DNA of 40,964 nucleotides, taken from Acidimicrobiaceae bacterium (GTDB taxonomy: Bacteria > Actinomycetota > Acidimicrobiia > Acidimicrobiales > Aldehydirespiratoraceae). The position numbers were made by a program, and so were the translations under genes. The notes beneath the pieces are model-generated. The model did not search any database and had not been told where the DNA came from. It saw only the letters and a list, made by a program, of their open reading frames with translations. Where the stretch lies: the NCBI GenBank assembly GCA_009843735.1, contig VYCW01000134.1, forward strand, positions 1 through 40,964, read 5' to 3'. Shown here one piece after another: positions 31,786-39,920 of this stretch (its first letter is position 1; each line of letters starts with the position of its first letter).

Positions 31786-34149
31786 CTATTCGTATCGGGT
31801 TCCGTTGGCTTTGATGTAGTCGAGCCACAGAGAGCCCGCGTCGGGGGCCAGCTCGCCGGGTCGGTACGTGACCGTTTCAAGCCGGCCCGAGTACGGGAAC
31901 GGGCCGTGGCGTTCGTAGACGTCCCAGCTGACCGGCGAGCGACGGTCGAGGCCGATGTCGATGCCTTCGAAGGGGGCCATGGCCATCAGCGACACCAGCC
32001 CGGGCGCCTCGGCCGCCGTCGTGCCGTCCACACTGACGGAGGCGTTCCACACCAGGTCGCCGGGATTCTCCATGGCCAGCTGCACGCTCGACGCGCCCTC
32101 GGCCAGCGGGCCGCAGTCCAGCACCGTCATGTCTCCGTAGGCGTTGTGGGCCAGGAACAGCCGGTCGTGCTCCACGTACAGCATGTAGCCGCCGCCCTGG
32201 TCGCCGTGGGCCACCAGCACCCCGGCGTCACCGGGTCGCCAGTGCAGCGCCACCTCGATGTCGAAGCTCTTCTGGAAGATCAGCTGCTGGGACCGCCAGC
32301 GCTCTAGCGTGGGCGTTCCCGGCCTGAGCGTCATCTCGGCCGCCAGATCGTCGTACCACGGCGGACGCAGAATCCTTACGAGTTGGTTGCCCTCGTCGAG
32401 GGGGAACACCTGGTTGGCCCACGCGGCCCGGTCCCAGGCTTGCTGCATGTCGTCCAGCTTCTCCGGGTACTCGGCGGCCAGATCGCGGGTCTCGGTCGGG
32501 TCCTCTGCCAGGTTGTGCAGCTCCCAGCGGTCCTGGCTGAAGGGCCTCCGGGGCCGGTGGCAGGTCACCACCGACCAGCCGTCGCGGTAGAAGCCCCGGT
32601 GCCCGAAGTTCTCGTAGTACTGCTCCGGATGGGTGGACGGCGCGGCCGCATCCGTGATCGTGGAGGCGAAGCTGGCCCCGGCCGGATCCGGCGCGGGCAC
32701 ACCATGACGCGCCGCCGGCACCTCCACCCCGCACAGCTCGGCCAGGGTCGGGAATACGTCCGTCACGTGCTGGTACTGGGTCCGCACCCCGCCGGCCGCC
32801 ACGCCGCCGGCGCCGGAGAACCGGGCCGGCCAGTGGAGGATGAACGGCACGCTGTGGCCACCCCGATGGGTGTTGATCTTGTAGAGCCGGAACGGGGTGC
32901 ACGACACCATGGCCCAGCCCATCGGGTAGTGGGCCAGGGTCCGGGGCCCTCCCAGCAGGTCGAGGCGGGCGTAGTCGGTGTCGACCACCTCCAGATCGGT
33001 GGTGCGCACCTGAGATAGCAGGGTCCTGAAGTAGGACGATGTGCCGGTGTACTGACCCTCCCGGGAGCCGCCGTTGTCGCTGGTGAACAGCACGATGGTG
33101 TTGTCCCACTCCCCGATGGCCTCGAGGTGGCGGCGCAGGCGGCCGAAGTTGCGGTCGACGTTGTGGACCATTCCCGCGTACACCTCCATGTAGCGGGCGA
33201 AGAGCTCCTTCGTGCGGTCGTCGAGTTCGTCCCAAGGGCCGACCTCGTGGAACTCCTCGGTGTTGCGGGGCGGCAGCACGGTGCCGGGCGGTACCACGCC
33301 CAGCTCCTGCTGACTCTCGAACCGCTGCTGTCTCAGTACGTCCCAGCCCGCGGCGTAACGGTCCCTGAACCGCTCGATGTCGGCCGGGGGCGCTTGCAGC
33401 GGGGCGTGCACCGCGCCGTGGGAGAAGTACATGAAGAACGGCCTGCTCGGATGGGAAGTCCGCAACTCGTCCACCATCCGCATGGCCTGGTCGGTCAGGT
33501 CATCCGTGAAGTAGTAACCCTCCGGGTAGCGGTCGATGTCGATGTGATGGTTGTCCGCGAAGAGGCGGTGGGGATGATGGAAGTTGGTGAAGGCCTCGAG
33601 GATCCCGTAGTAGCGGTCGAAGCCCCGCTGAAGGGGCCAGCTGGCCTTGGGAGCGCCGTCGCTGAGGTGAGCCTCCTTGGTGAGATGCCACTTGCCGAGC
33701 ATGAACGTCGCCCAACCCGCGTCTCGGAACGCCTCGGAGATGGTTACCGCGTTGTCCCGCAGCTCGTGGCTGTAACCCGGGAATCCAGGGTCGCTGTGGG
33801 CCACCTGAGCCATGCCGGCCATGTGGGAGTTGAGCCCGGTAAGCAGTGACGCCCGGGTGGGCGAGCACATGGGGTTGACGTGGAAGTCCGTGTAGCGCAG
33901 GCCCTCGGCTGCCAGCCGGTCCAACTCTGGGGTGTCGATCTCGGAGCCGTAGCAGCCCAGGTCGGAGTAGCCGAGGTCGTCGGCCATCATCACGATCACG
34001 TTGGGCGCACCAGCCGGCGGGATCACCGGGTCCGGCCAGTGGGGCTCGGACGTGGAGAAGATCCTCCCGATGGTGCCCTCGAAGCCCGCGTACGGCGCGG
34101 TCGGGTCAGTTGCAGCGGGGCTCTCGGCCCCGGAGGGGGCTGCGCTCAT
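31786..34149 (-). CDS. Type I (formylglycine-dependent) sulfatase with C-terminal extension
   Basis: A 787-residue arylsulfatase-family protein. The sulfatase signature CSPTR at C95 (PMCSPTRASLLTG) gives the cysteine to be converted to formylglycine. Metal ligands include D57 and D58 (MMADDLGYSDLG) and the later FTSDNGG; GKWHLTKE supplies a substrate-binding Lys/His. No signal peptide is seen, so it probably acts in the cytoplasm on imported sulfate esters. At 787 residues it is some 200-250 longer than usual; the extra C-terminal part (~600 on) is beta-strand-like and may bind the substrate. No sulfatase-maturing enzyme is in the window. Its ATG overlaps the amidohydrolase stop by 4 bases. 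Confidence 0.92.
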   Translation of the reverse strand: MSAAPSGAESPAATDPTAPYAGFEGTIGRIFSTSEPHWPDPVIPPAGAPNVIVMMADDLGYSDLGCYGSEIDTPELDRLAAEGLRYTDFHVNPMCSPTRASLLTGLNSHMAGMAQVAHSDPGFPGYSHELRDNAVTISEAFRDAGWATFMLGKWHLTKEAHLSDGAPKASWPLQRGFDRYYGILEAFTNFHHPHRLFADNHHIDIDRYPEGYYFTDDLTDQAMRMVDELRTSHPSRPFFMYFSHGAVHAPLQAPPADIERFRDRYAAGWDVLRQQRFESQQELGVVPPGTVLPPRNTEEFHEVGPWDELDDRTKELFARYMEVYAGMVHNVDRNFGRLRRHLEAIGEWDNTIVLFTSDNGGSREGQYTGTSSYFRTLLSQVRTTDLEVVDTDYARLDLLGGPRTLAHYPMGWAMVSCTPFRLYKINTHRGGHSVPFILHWPARFSGAGGVAAGGVRTQYQHVTDVFPTLAELCGVEVPAARHGVPAPDPAGASFASTITDAAAPSTHPEQYYENFGHRGFYRDGWSVVTCHRPRRPFSQDRWELHNLAEDPTETRDLAAEYPEKLDDMQQAWDRAAWANQVFPLDEGNQLVRILRPPWYDDLAAEMTLRPGTPTLERWRSQQLIFQKSFDIEVALHWRPGDAGVLVAHGDQGGGYMLYVEHDRLFLAHNAYGDMTVLDCGPLAEGASSVQLAMENPGDLVWNASVSVDGTTAAEAPGLVSLMAMAPFEGIDIGLDRRSPVSWDVYERHGPFPYSGRLETVTYRPGELAPDAGSLWLDYIKANGTRYE

Positions 34150-35357
34150 GGTTTGAAGAAGGCGGGGCTGGTGGCCTTGGCCGGGATCTCCGCCAGTGGC
34201 GTCGCCACCTGGTCCACAGACGGACCGTGCTGGGCGGCCAGAGGGGCGAGCCGGTCCAGGTCGAAGCCGTACAGCTCGGCCGCGTTGGTGCCCAGCACCG
34301 CACGCATGTCGGCCTCGCTCCAGTCGCTGAAGGCCCGCTGCAGGCTCTCCAGCGAGTACGGGTAGGTGCCCTCGTGATGGGGGTAGTCGCTGCCCCACAT
34401 CACCTTGTGCACCCCCACCTTGCGCATGGCGGCCGCCTCGCCCGGCGACGGGAAGCTGGCCCCGATCCAGACGTTGCGGTCGAAGTACTCCGACGGCTTC
34501 ATCGGCAGCACGATGTCGGCCGCGAAGCCGAGCTCGCCGACCCGGCCGTGGCGCATCTGGCGGTGGTAGCCGTCCATGCGGCGCAGTTCCTCCACCAGCC
34601 AGGCCACGCCCTGCTCGGTCATCACGTAGCGCAGCTTCGGGAAGCGCTCGAACACGCCCGACATGATCAGGTGGGCCAGATTGCGGTGCGAGTAGAACGG
34701 CACCTCCATCAGGAAGATCACCCCGGCTGCGGGCGCCTTGCCGTAGTCGGGTCCGCCGTTGCCGCCGTGCTGGGTCATGATCAGGCCGAGGTCGGAGGCC
34801 GCGGCCCAGAGCCGGTCCCAGCGGGGGTCCCAGTAGCCGGGCAGGTCGCTGTCGGGCGGGATGTGAGGCAACAGGAAGCTGCGGAACCCCTCAGCTGCGG
34901 CCCACTCCAGGGTGGCCACCGCGTCGTCGAGGTCCTCAGCGAAAATCTGGGGCAGCCCGCAGCGCTGGTCGGGATAGCTGGCGCACCAGTCCCGGAGCCA
35001 GCGGTTGTGGCAGGAGATGCCGGCGAACCGCCGCTCGTAGTCGGCCCGGTCCGACGGGGGACGGGCCACCAGCGCGCCGGTCGGATAGAAGGGCGGGACG
35101 GTGTTGGGGAAGGTGATCTCGGCCACGATCCCGTCGGCGTACTGCTCCGAGAGCCGCCTGTCGTCGTCCCAGTTGCGGGAGCGACCGTCGTCCTGGAGGT
35201 CCCGGTAGGGGTTGCGATAGGCGCCTCGCCACTCCTTGAACTCGTCGCGCCACGCAGGGTCGAGGTACTCCTCGTAGGCGGCCATGTTGCCGCCCGCATG
35301 ACAGTCCGAGGAGATGATCGTGTACCGCTCGTTCACGCTGGCTGTGGACTCGCTCAT
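34146..35357 (-). CDS. Amidohydrolase-2 family protein
   Basis: A 403-residue TIM-barrel metal-dependent hydrolase of the amidohydrolase_2 (ACMSD/LigW-like) family. The N-terminal motif is SSDCHAGG (residues 16-23), a variant of the usual D/E-x-H-x-H; MTQHGG gives the strand-5/6 histidine and VMWGSDYPHHEGTYP the strand-8 aspartate. Relatives decarboxylate or hydrolyse ring-cleavage products. Start at ATG 35357 with GAGGAG about 10 bases upstream. First gene of the operon with the sulfatase and the two acyl-CoA dehydrogenases, so it may act on the carbon skeleton freed by them. Confidence 0.88.
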   Translation of the reverse strand: MSESTASVNERYTIISSDCHAGGNMAAYEEYLDPAWRDEFKEWRGAYRNPYRDLQDDGRSRNWDDDRRLSEQYADGIVAEITFPNTVPPFYPTGALVARPPSDRADYERRFAGISCHNRWLRDWCASYPDQRCGLPQIFAEDLDDAVATLEWAAAEGFRSFLLPHIPPDSDLPGYWDPRWDRLWAAASDLGLIMTQHGGNGGPDYGKAPAAGVIFLMEVPFYSHRNLAHLIMSGVFERFPKLRYVMTEQGVAWLVEELRRMDGYHRQMRHGRVGELGFAADIVLPMKPSEYFDRNVWIGASFPSPGEAAAMRKVGVHKVMWGSDYPHHEGTYPYSLESLQRAFSDWSEADMRAVLGTNAAELYGFDLDRLAPLAAQHGPSVDQVATPLAEIPAKATSPAFFKP

Positions 35358-35456
35358 CCGTTGGTGCTCCTCGCCGCGGCACCCGGCGCTCCGGGAGCCG
35401 ACTTGCTTGCTGCCCGACCGCCTCGTCGGGTCACCGTACATCGGCTGATGCGCCGA

Positions 35457-35466
35457 AGTGTACGCT
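35457..35466. promoter_or_regulatory. Overlapping divergent -10-like boxes
   Basis: AGTGTACGCT reads as TACACT on the minus strand (35462 to 35457, towards the amidohydrolase operon) and TACGCT on the plus strand (35461-35466, towards the lactonase). The two hexamers share 2 bp. A further minus-strand TACGGT is at 35438-35433. Candidates only. Confidence 0.3.
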
Positions 35467-35495
35467 GGCCATGTCCCGGACGGATGGGAGCCGCC

Positions 35496-35573
35496 ATGGT
35501 TTCGGTCGACATGCGCACCCGATTCGACCCGCCGACCGTCGGCCCGAGCCCGGACTTGCGACGGTCGAGATGA
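35496..35573 (+). CDS. Possible 25-residue leader peptide overlapping the lactonase start
   Basis: A short reading frame beginning MVSVDMRTRFDPP, 25 codons plus stop. GGGAG at 35486-35490 lies 5 bases before its ATG, a better ribosome site than any in front of the lactonase. Its TGA overlaps the ATG at 35570 of the lactonase gene (ATGA), so ribosomes ending here could re-initiate there. No signal peptide or known leader family is recognised. It may be a coupling ORF or chance; the alternative is that the lactonase frame begins further upstream (ATG 35471). Confidence 0.4.
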   Translation: MVSVDMRTRFDPPTVGPSPDLRRSR

Positions 35574-36448
35574 TCAACGCTGAGGTAGCCCACGCCGCCG
35601 AGGCCGGACTGGGCGAGGGGTGCGTCTGGTCGCCGGTGGAGGATCTGCTGGTGTGGGTGGACATCAACGGCAAGGCCGTGCACCGCTTCGACCACGTCTC
35701 GGGCCAGCCGGTCGGGCTCTGGCGCTACCCCGAAACGGTGGGCAATGCCGCCATCCGAGCCGGCGGCGGGCTGGCACTGGGCTTGGGGGCGTCGGTGACG
35801 CTCACCGACCAGGTGGGCGCCATCGAGACCGTGATCCAGCTCCCCGGAGAGCCGGAGACGAACCGGGCCAACGACGGAGCTGTCGACCCTCGGGGCCGGC
35901 TGTTCCAGGGGACGATGAGCAACACCGAGCCCGGATCGCCGGTGGCAGGGCTGCACCGGGTGGACGGCGACGGCACGGCCCGGCGGGTGCTCTCCGACGT
36001 GATGATCTCTAACGGCATCGGCTGGAGCCCCGACCAGTCCACGATGTACTACATCGACACGCTGACGTTCAGGGTGGACCAGTTCGACTACGACCCTGAC
36101 ACCGGCGAGATTGAGGGGCGGCGCCCGTTCGTGACGTTCGACGGCAGCGCCGGCGCACCCGACGGGATGACCGTGGACGCCGACGGCTGCCTGTGGGTCG
36201 CGATGTTCGGCGGATCCGGAGTGCAGCGGTTCTCACCCTCCGGCGAGCAGCTCGAGACGGTGGTAACGCCCGGCGCGCCCCAGACGACGTGCTGCTGTTT
36301 CGGCGGCCCCGACCTCGACACCCTCTACATCACCACCGCAGCCGACTCGATCGCGGGTGTCGAGACCGAGGGCGAGTCCAATTCGGGGGCGCTGTTCGCG
36401 GCCGACGTGGACGCGGCGGGCCTTCCGACGAACCTGTTCGCCGGTTGA
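35570..36448 (+). CDS. SMP-30/gluconolactonase/LRE-like lactonase
   Basis: A 292-residue six-bladed propeller hydrolase that opens sugar-acid lactones. The metal site is readable: the Glu in GLGEGCVWS, the Asn in TNRANDGAVDPRG, the Asn in ISNGIGWSPD and the Asp in GAPDGMTVDADGCLWVAMF, the usual divalent-metal residues of the family. The start at 35570 gives the normal N terminus (EVAHAAEAGLGEG); the frame is open up to 35471. CCCF in the last third is an unusual cysteine cluster. Divergent from the amidohydrolase operon across 138 bases. Lactone type not determined. Confidence 0.88.
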   Translation: MINAEVAHAAEAGLGEGCVWSPVEDLLVWVDINGKAVHRFDHVSGQPVGLWRYPETVGNAAIRAGGGLALGLGASVTLTDQVGAIETVIQLPGEPETNRANDGAVDPRGRLFQGTMSNTEPGSPVAGLHRVDGDGTARRVLSDVMISNGIGWSPDQSTMYYIDTLTFRVDQFDYDPDTGEIEGRRPFVTFDGSAGAPDGMTVDADGCLWVAMFGGSGVQRFSPSGEQLETVVTPGAPQTTCCCFGGPDLDTLYITTAADSIAGVETEGESNSGALFAADVDAAGLPTNLFAG

Positions 36449-36462
36449 TCGCCGACCCGGCG

Positions 36463-36468
36463 TATATT
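36463..36468 (+). promoter_or_regulatory. Candidate -10 box (TATATT) of the superoxide dismutase gene
   Basis: TATATT stands out in otherwise GC-rich DNA, 42 bases before the ATG at 36511; GAAAGGG at ~36494-36500 could be the ribosome site. No convincing -35 at the usual distance. Confidence 0.4.
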
Positions 36469-36510
36469 CGAGTCACCCCCGGTCCCCGCCTCTGAAAGGG
36501 CGCGCCTGCG

Positions 36511-37104
36511 ATGACAGTCGAGCATGCCCCTCTCCCCTACCCGCTCGATGGCCTCGCGCCCCACATCTCCGAGCGGACCATGAGCTTCCACTACGGCCGC
36601 CACCATGCCGGCTACGTGGCTAGCGTCAACCAGGCCATCGCCGGGACGCCTTTGGCTGGGGCCGCGCTGGAGGAGATCGTGACGGCCGCCGACGTGCCGT
36701 CAGCGCTATTCAACTGTGCGGCCCAGGCCTGGAACCACGCCTTCTACTGGGACTCGATGAGCCCGGACCGGGTTGAGTCGCCCTCAGGCGAATTGCTGGC
36801 CGCGCTGGAGCGGAGCTTCGGCTCGCTGGACGCCTTCAACACCGAGTTCACGGCGGCCGCCTGCGGGAACTTCGCGTCGGGCTGGACCTGGCTGGTGTCG
36901 GGCGACGACGGCCTGCAGATCGTGAACACCGACGACGCCGACACGCCGCTGCGCCACGGCCAGCGGGCGCTGCTGACCATCGACGTGTGGGAGCACGCTT
37001 ACTACCTCGACTACCAGAACGCCCGGGCCGCCTACGTGGACGCCTTCATCGAGCACCTCATCAACTGGGAGTTCGCCTCCGCCAACTTCGCCCAGCCCGG
37101 CTAG
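36511..37104 (+). CDS. sodB: Superoxide dismutase [Fe] (Fe/Mn family)
   Basis: A 197-residue Fe/Mn superoxide dismutase, converting superoxide to oxygen and peroxide. Metal ligands are H27 (MSFHYGRHHAGYV), H76 (AWNHAFYW), D158 and H162 (DVWEHAYYLDY). Q72 in AAQAWNHAFYW corresponds to the Gln characteristic of the iron form, as in E. coli SodB. No signal peptide, so cytoplasmic. Probably a single-gene unit with its own promoter; it converges with the esterase gene, and the second hairpin element lies between them. Confidence 0.94.
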   Translation: MTVEHAPLPYPLDGLAPHISERTMSFHYGRHHAGYVASVNQAIAGTPLAGAALEEIVTAADVPSALFNCAAQAWNHAFYWDSMSPDRVESPSGELLAALERSFGSLDAFNTEFTAAACGNFASGWTWLVSGDDGLQIVNTDDADTPLRHGQRALLTIDVWEHAYYLDYQNARAAYVDAFIEHLINWEFASANFAQPG

Positions 37105-37144
37105 TCGTCCTGAGTCTCTAGTTCGGACGGCCGGTTGAGCCTCC

Positions 37145-37203
37145 GCAGAATCTCGGTTGGGTTCTGTGTCGTCAATCCCCACAAACCGCACCGAGAAACC
37201 TGG
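37145..37203. repeat. Hairpin repeat element, copy 2
   Basis: GCAGAA, stem TCTCGGTTGGGTT (37151-37163), a 20-base loop, stem AACCGCACCGAGA (37184-37196; 11 of 13 pair), then AACCTGG. It has the same flanks and layout as 12861-12920, again between convergent genes. The loop contains GTGTCGT where copy 1 has ACGACAC: the loop is inverted. The gap 37105-37283 holds nothing else I recognise. Confidence 0.65.
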
Positions 37204-37283
37204 CGGTGCCATCTACAGCGGGCTCTTGACTCGGAACACTGTCGTCCCCGGTGTCAGCCGGCAGCCTTCTCAGCGGTGAGCAA

Positions 37284-38837
37284 CTACTTCTGCGACAGGA
37301 GCCAGTCGAGCAGCGCGTCCATGAAGGCGTCGCCGTAGCTCGGCCCGTGGCCGCTGTCCACGCCGGCCCATAGCTGAACGCTGATTCCCTCGGCGCAGCC
37401 CGATTCCGGCCGGAACACCTGCGTCTCCGGGCCCGGCACCGATTGATCGAGGTCGAGGCGGGCATGGGGCTGGGCCTGCTCGGGCCAGTGGCAGCCGGCC
37501 CGGCGGCTCCAGCGCGTCACCATGTCCTCGGCCGATGCGTAGAAGGCCCGCTCGCCGTCGCTCCCGGGATCCGGCTCGGTCTCGTCGCCCCCATACAGGA
37601 TCACGTTGTCGGCCGTGCCGTGGATGTGCAGCACCGACACGGGCGGTGCACCGTCGCAGCTCGAGTCCTCCAGGTAGCTCGTCCCGGCCAGGCTGGCCAC
37701 GGCGCGAAGACCGGCGAGAGCCTTGCAGGCCAGGTGATACGACATGAACCCGCCGTTGGAGTAGCCGAAGAGGTACAGCGGACCGAAGTTCCTGGAACTC
37801 GTTGCCTCCGCTACCAGCTCGGTGAGGTAGGCGACGTCGTCCTCGCCGGCCTTGCCGCCGTCGCAGCATCGGTCAGTCGGATTCCAGGCAGGGTGTCCAG
37901 CGCTATTGGGTAGGGCGTTGGGCAGCAGCAGAGCGAACCCACCAGCGTTCACCCGCTCATGAAGCGGCAGGTACGTGGAGTGGTAGACGGAGTCTCCTGC
38001 GTAGCCGTGAAGGGAGACGATCAGCGGCGTCTCGCCGTCCACGAACTCGACGGGCAGCCCCAGGACCGTGCGGTCGCCCCGTCCGGGGTGGTGCACGTAG
38101 ACGACCTCGCCGCCGGCTTCCTCCACCATCCGGGCCGTGCGCTCCACCACGCCGTCCTCGCCCGAATCCAACCCCGCGTCCCCGTCCTCCGACAACTGCT
38201 CATCCTTCGTCCACCCTTCGTCCTTCGCTTGGCCCTCGTCCTCCGACCACTTCTCATCCTCTTCGGGCCGCTCCTTGTCCGCCTCCGGCTGCGCTTCGCC
38301 CTCAACCCGCTGCCCGTCCTTTGACGGCGGGTCCTCAACTGCTTGCGCCTGCCCATCGCCCTCTGCCCGCTGCCCATCCTTTGACGGCGGGTCCTCAACT
38401 GCTTGCGCCTGCCCATCGCCCTCTGCCCGCTGCCCATCCTTTGCCTGCGGCTCGTCCGTCCCCCGCTGCTGGTCCACCGGCTGCGGCTGCATCTCACTTT
38501 CTGCCGGCTGATCGTCCTCCGGCCGCGCCTCGTCTATCGCCCGCTGCTCGTCCTCTGGCAGATGCTCATCCCCTGGCAGACCCTCGCCCTGCACCTGAAC
38601 CCCTTCCTCCAACAACTGCCCATCCTCGGCCCGTCCTTCGTCCAGCGTCGGCGGCGACTCCGGAACGGAGCCGACACTTGAACCAGAGTCATCGCCCCCA
38701 CCAGCACAAGCGACCAGCGCAATCGTCAGCACAGCGCACACCGCCGCCAGACGAGGCAGGCCCAGAATCCAGGCGGCAACAGGATCCCAGCCACCGCGGC
38801 CGCTAGGACCAACGGCAGCTCGGAGCCCCGGCCCCAT
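37284..38837 (-). CDS. Lipoprotein esterase of the polyhydroxybutyrate depolymerase/feruloyl esterase (LpqC) type
   Basis: A 517-residue exported protein. A hydrophobic stretch (~27-43) ends in LVAC with C44 as lipid-attachment cysteine. Residues ~45-240 are a very acidic, Gln/Glu/Asp-rich low-complexity linker including a 20-residue tandem repeat. Residues ~241-517 are an alpha/beta hydrolase: nucleophile S360 in GYSNGG, acid D410 (HGTADN), base H497 (DSGHG), with SLHGYAG forming the oxyanion region. Expected to hydrolyse esters outside the membrane. ATG 38837 lies 6 bases after the previous gene's stop; the start could also be GTG at residue 20. Confidence 0.83.
   Translation of the reverse strand: MGPGLRAAVGPSGRGGWDPVAAWILGLPRLAAVCAVLTIALVACAGGGDDSGSSVGSVPESPPTLDEGRAEDGQLLEEGVQVQGEGLPGDEHLPEDEQRAIDEARPEDDQPAESEMQPQPVDQQRGTDEPQAKDGQRAEGDGQAQAVEDPPSKDGQRAEGDGQAQAVEDPPSKDGQRVEGEAQPEADKERPEEDEKWSEDEGQAKDEGWTKDEQLSEDGDAGLDSGEDGVVERTARMVEEAGGEVVYVHHPGRGDRTVLGLPVEFVDGETPLIVSLHGYAGDSVYHSTYLPLHERVNAGGFALLLPNALPNSAGHPAWNPTDRCCDGGKAGEDDVAYLTELVAEATSSRNFGPLYLFGYSNGGFMSYHLACKALAGLRAVASLAGTSYLEDSSCDGAPPVSVLHIHGTADNVILYGGDETEPDPGSDGERAFYASAEDMVTRWSRRAGCHWPEQAQPHARLDLDQSVPGPETQVFRPESGCAEGISVQLWAGVDSGHGPSYGDAFMDALLDWLLSQK
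38311..38445 (-). repeat. 60-bp in-frame tandem repeat in the esterase linker
   Basis: Bases 38341-38400 recur at 38401 onward with a 60-base period and also match part of 38311-38340; about two and a quarter copies, near-identical. Each unit codes for 20 residues (KDGQRAEGDG and QAQAVEDPPS). The near-perfect DNA identity points to recent expansion by slippage or recombination. Confidence 0.85.
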
Positions 38838-38843
38838 GACAGC

Positions 38844-39713
38844 TCAGTCGTCGACGAGGAGCTCGATTAGGGAGCTGGTGTCCCAGCGGCCCCGGCCCTG
38901 CCGCTGGAGGCGGGCGTAGAACTGGTCGATCACCGCAGTCACCGGCAGGGTGGCGCCGACCCGCTCAGCCTCGGCGAAGCAGATGGCCAGGTCCTTGCGC
39001 ATCCAGTCGAGCGCGAAGCCGAAGTCGAACTTGCGCTCGGCCATGGTCACCCCCCGGTTGGCCATCTGCCAAGACCCGGCCGCGCCCTGCGAGATGGTGT
39101 CGACCACCTGCTCGACGTCAAGCCCGGCCCGGCGGGCGAAGTCGATCCCCTCGGCGAGGCCCTGGACCAGCCCTGCGATGCAGATCTGGTTGACCATCTT
39201 GGTGCGCTGACCGCTACCCGGCCCGCCCAGCAGCGTGACCGCCTTGGCGTAGGCGTCGATCACCGGCTCGGCCCGGTCGAAGTCGGCCCGGTCTCCGCCG
39301 CACATCACGGTGAGCACACCGTTCTCCGCGCCGGCCTGGCCGCCGGAGATAGGCGCATCAACGAAGCCCACGCCTTGCCCGCCAGACACCCGGTGCAGTT
39401 CCTGGGCGAGATCGGCCGAAGCGGTGGTGTGGTCCACCAGGACCGATCCCGAAGCCATCGCATCCAGCACGCCGCCGTCGCCTGTGGTCACCGAACGCAC
39501 ATCGTCGTCGTTGCCCACGCACACGAACACGAACTCGGCGTCGGCAGCTGCGCCCGCCGGCGTCGGCGCGGCAGTACCGCCATGCTCGGCCACCCAGGCC
39601 TCGGCCTTCGTCGCGGTGCGGTTGTACACGGTGACGTCATGGCCGGCGGCGACCAGATGACCAGCCATCGGATAGCCCATCACCCCCAGCCCCACGAATG
39701 CGCAATCGGCCAT
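38844..39713 (-). CDS. NAD(P)-dependent beta-hydroxyacid dehydrogenase (GarR/3-hydroxyisobutyrate dehydrogenase type)
   Basis: A 289-residue member of the family. Nucleotide-binding FVGLGVMGYPMAGHL is at the N terminus, the substrate motif FVDAPISGGQAGAENGVLTVM mid-protein (residues ~115-135), and catalytic Lys in TKMVNQI. Length is the family norm, shorter than the divergent relative at 13082-14065. An AAGGAGGGG ribosome site precedes the ATG. It could reduce tartronate semialdehyde or oxidise 3-hydroxyisobutyrate. First of a two-gene unit with the esterase. Confidence 0.92.
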   Translation of the reverse strand: MADCAFVGLGVMGYPMAGHLVAAGHDVTVYNRTATKAEAWVAEHGGTAAPTPAGAAADAEFVFVCVGNDDDVRSVTTGDGGVLDAMASGSVLVDHTTASADLAQELHRVSGGQGVGFVDAPISGGQAGAENGVLTVMCGGDRADFDRAEPVIDAYAKAVTLLGGPGSGQRTKMVNQICIAGLVQGLAEGIDFARRAGLDVEQVVDTISQGAAGSWQMANRGVTMAERKFDFGFALDWMRKDLAICFAEAERVGATLPVTAVIDQFYARLQRQGRGRWDTSSLIELLVDD

Positions 39714-39920
39714 TAGACCCCTCCTTGAAGAACGCGAGTGTTGAGGTCAGGAATACCCCAACAATGCCACGAGACGGCGACAATCACGATGCGCGACTTC
39801 AAGCACCGCTGGGGTTCGAGCAGTTGCGCTCCCAATGCTCACAGATCGAGAGCCGCTCGAGCTTCTGTCTTCTCTTGGGGCGTCTAGGGGCCGTGCTGCC
39901 CTTCCCAATCGGAGATCACT
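39714..39920. other. Intergenic gap where a toxin gene would be expected
   Basis: 207 bases between the antitoxin stop and the dehydrogenase start. All frames on the antitoxin strand are broken by stops within 40 codons. A 14-codon frame (39884-39928, MREVISDWEGQHGP) overlaps the antitoxin end. I see no tRNA or other gene here; it may hold toxin remnants. Confidence 0.35.

Noticed and set aside
38311..38445. CRISPR-like array from the 60-bp periodic sequence
   Set aside because: Units are contiguous without unique spacers, in frame inside a coding region, and there are no cas genes.
39800..39840. GGGGTTCGAGC resembling a tRNA T-loop
   Set aside because: The flanking bases do not form a 5-bp T stem and no anticodon or acceptor stem is present.
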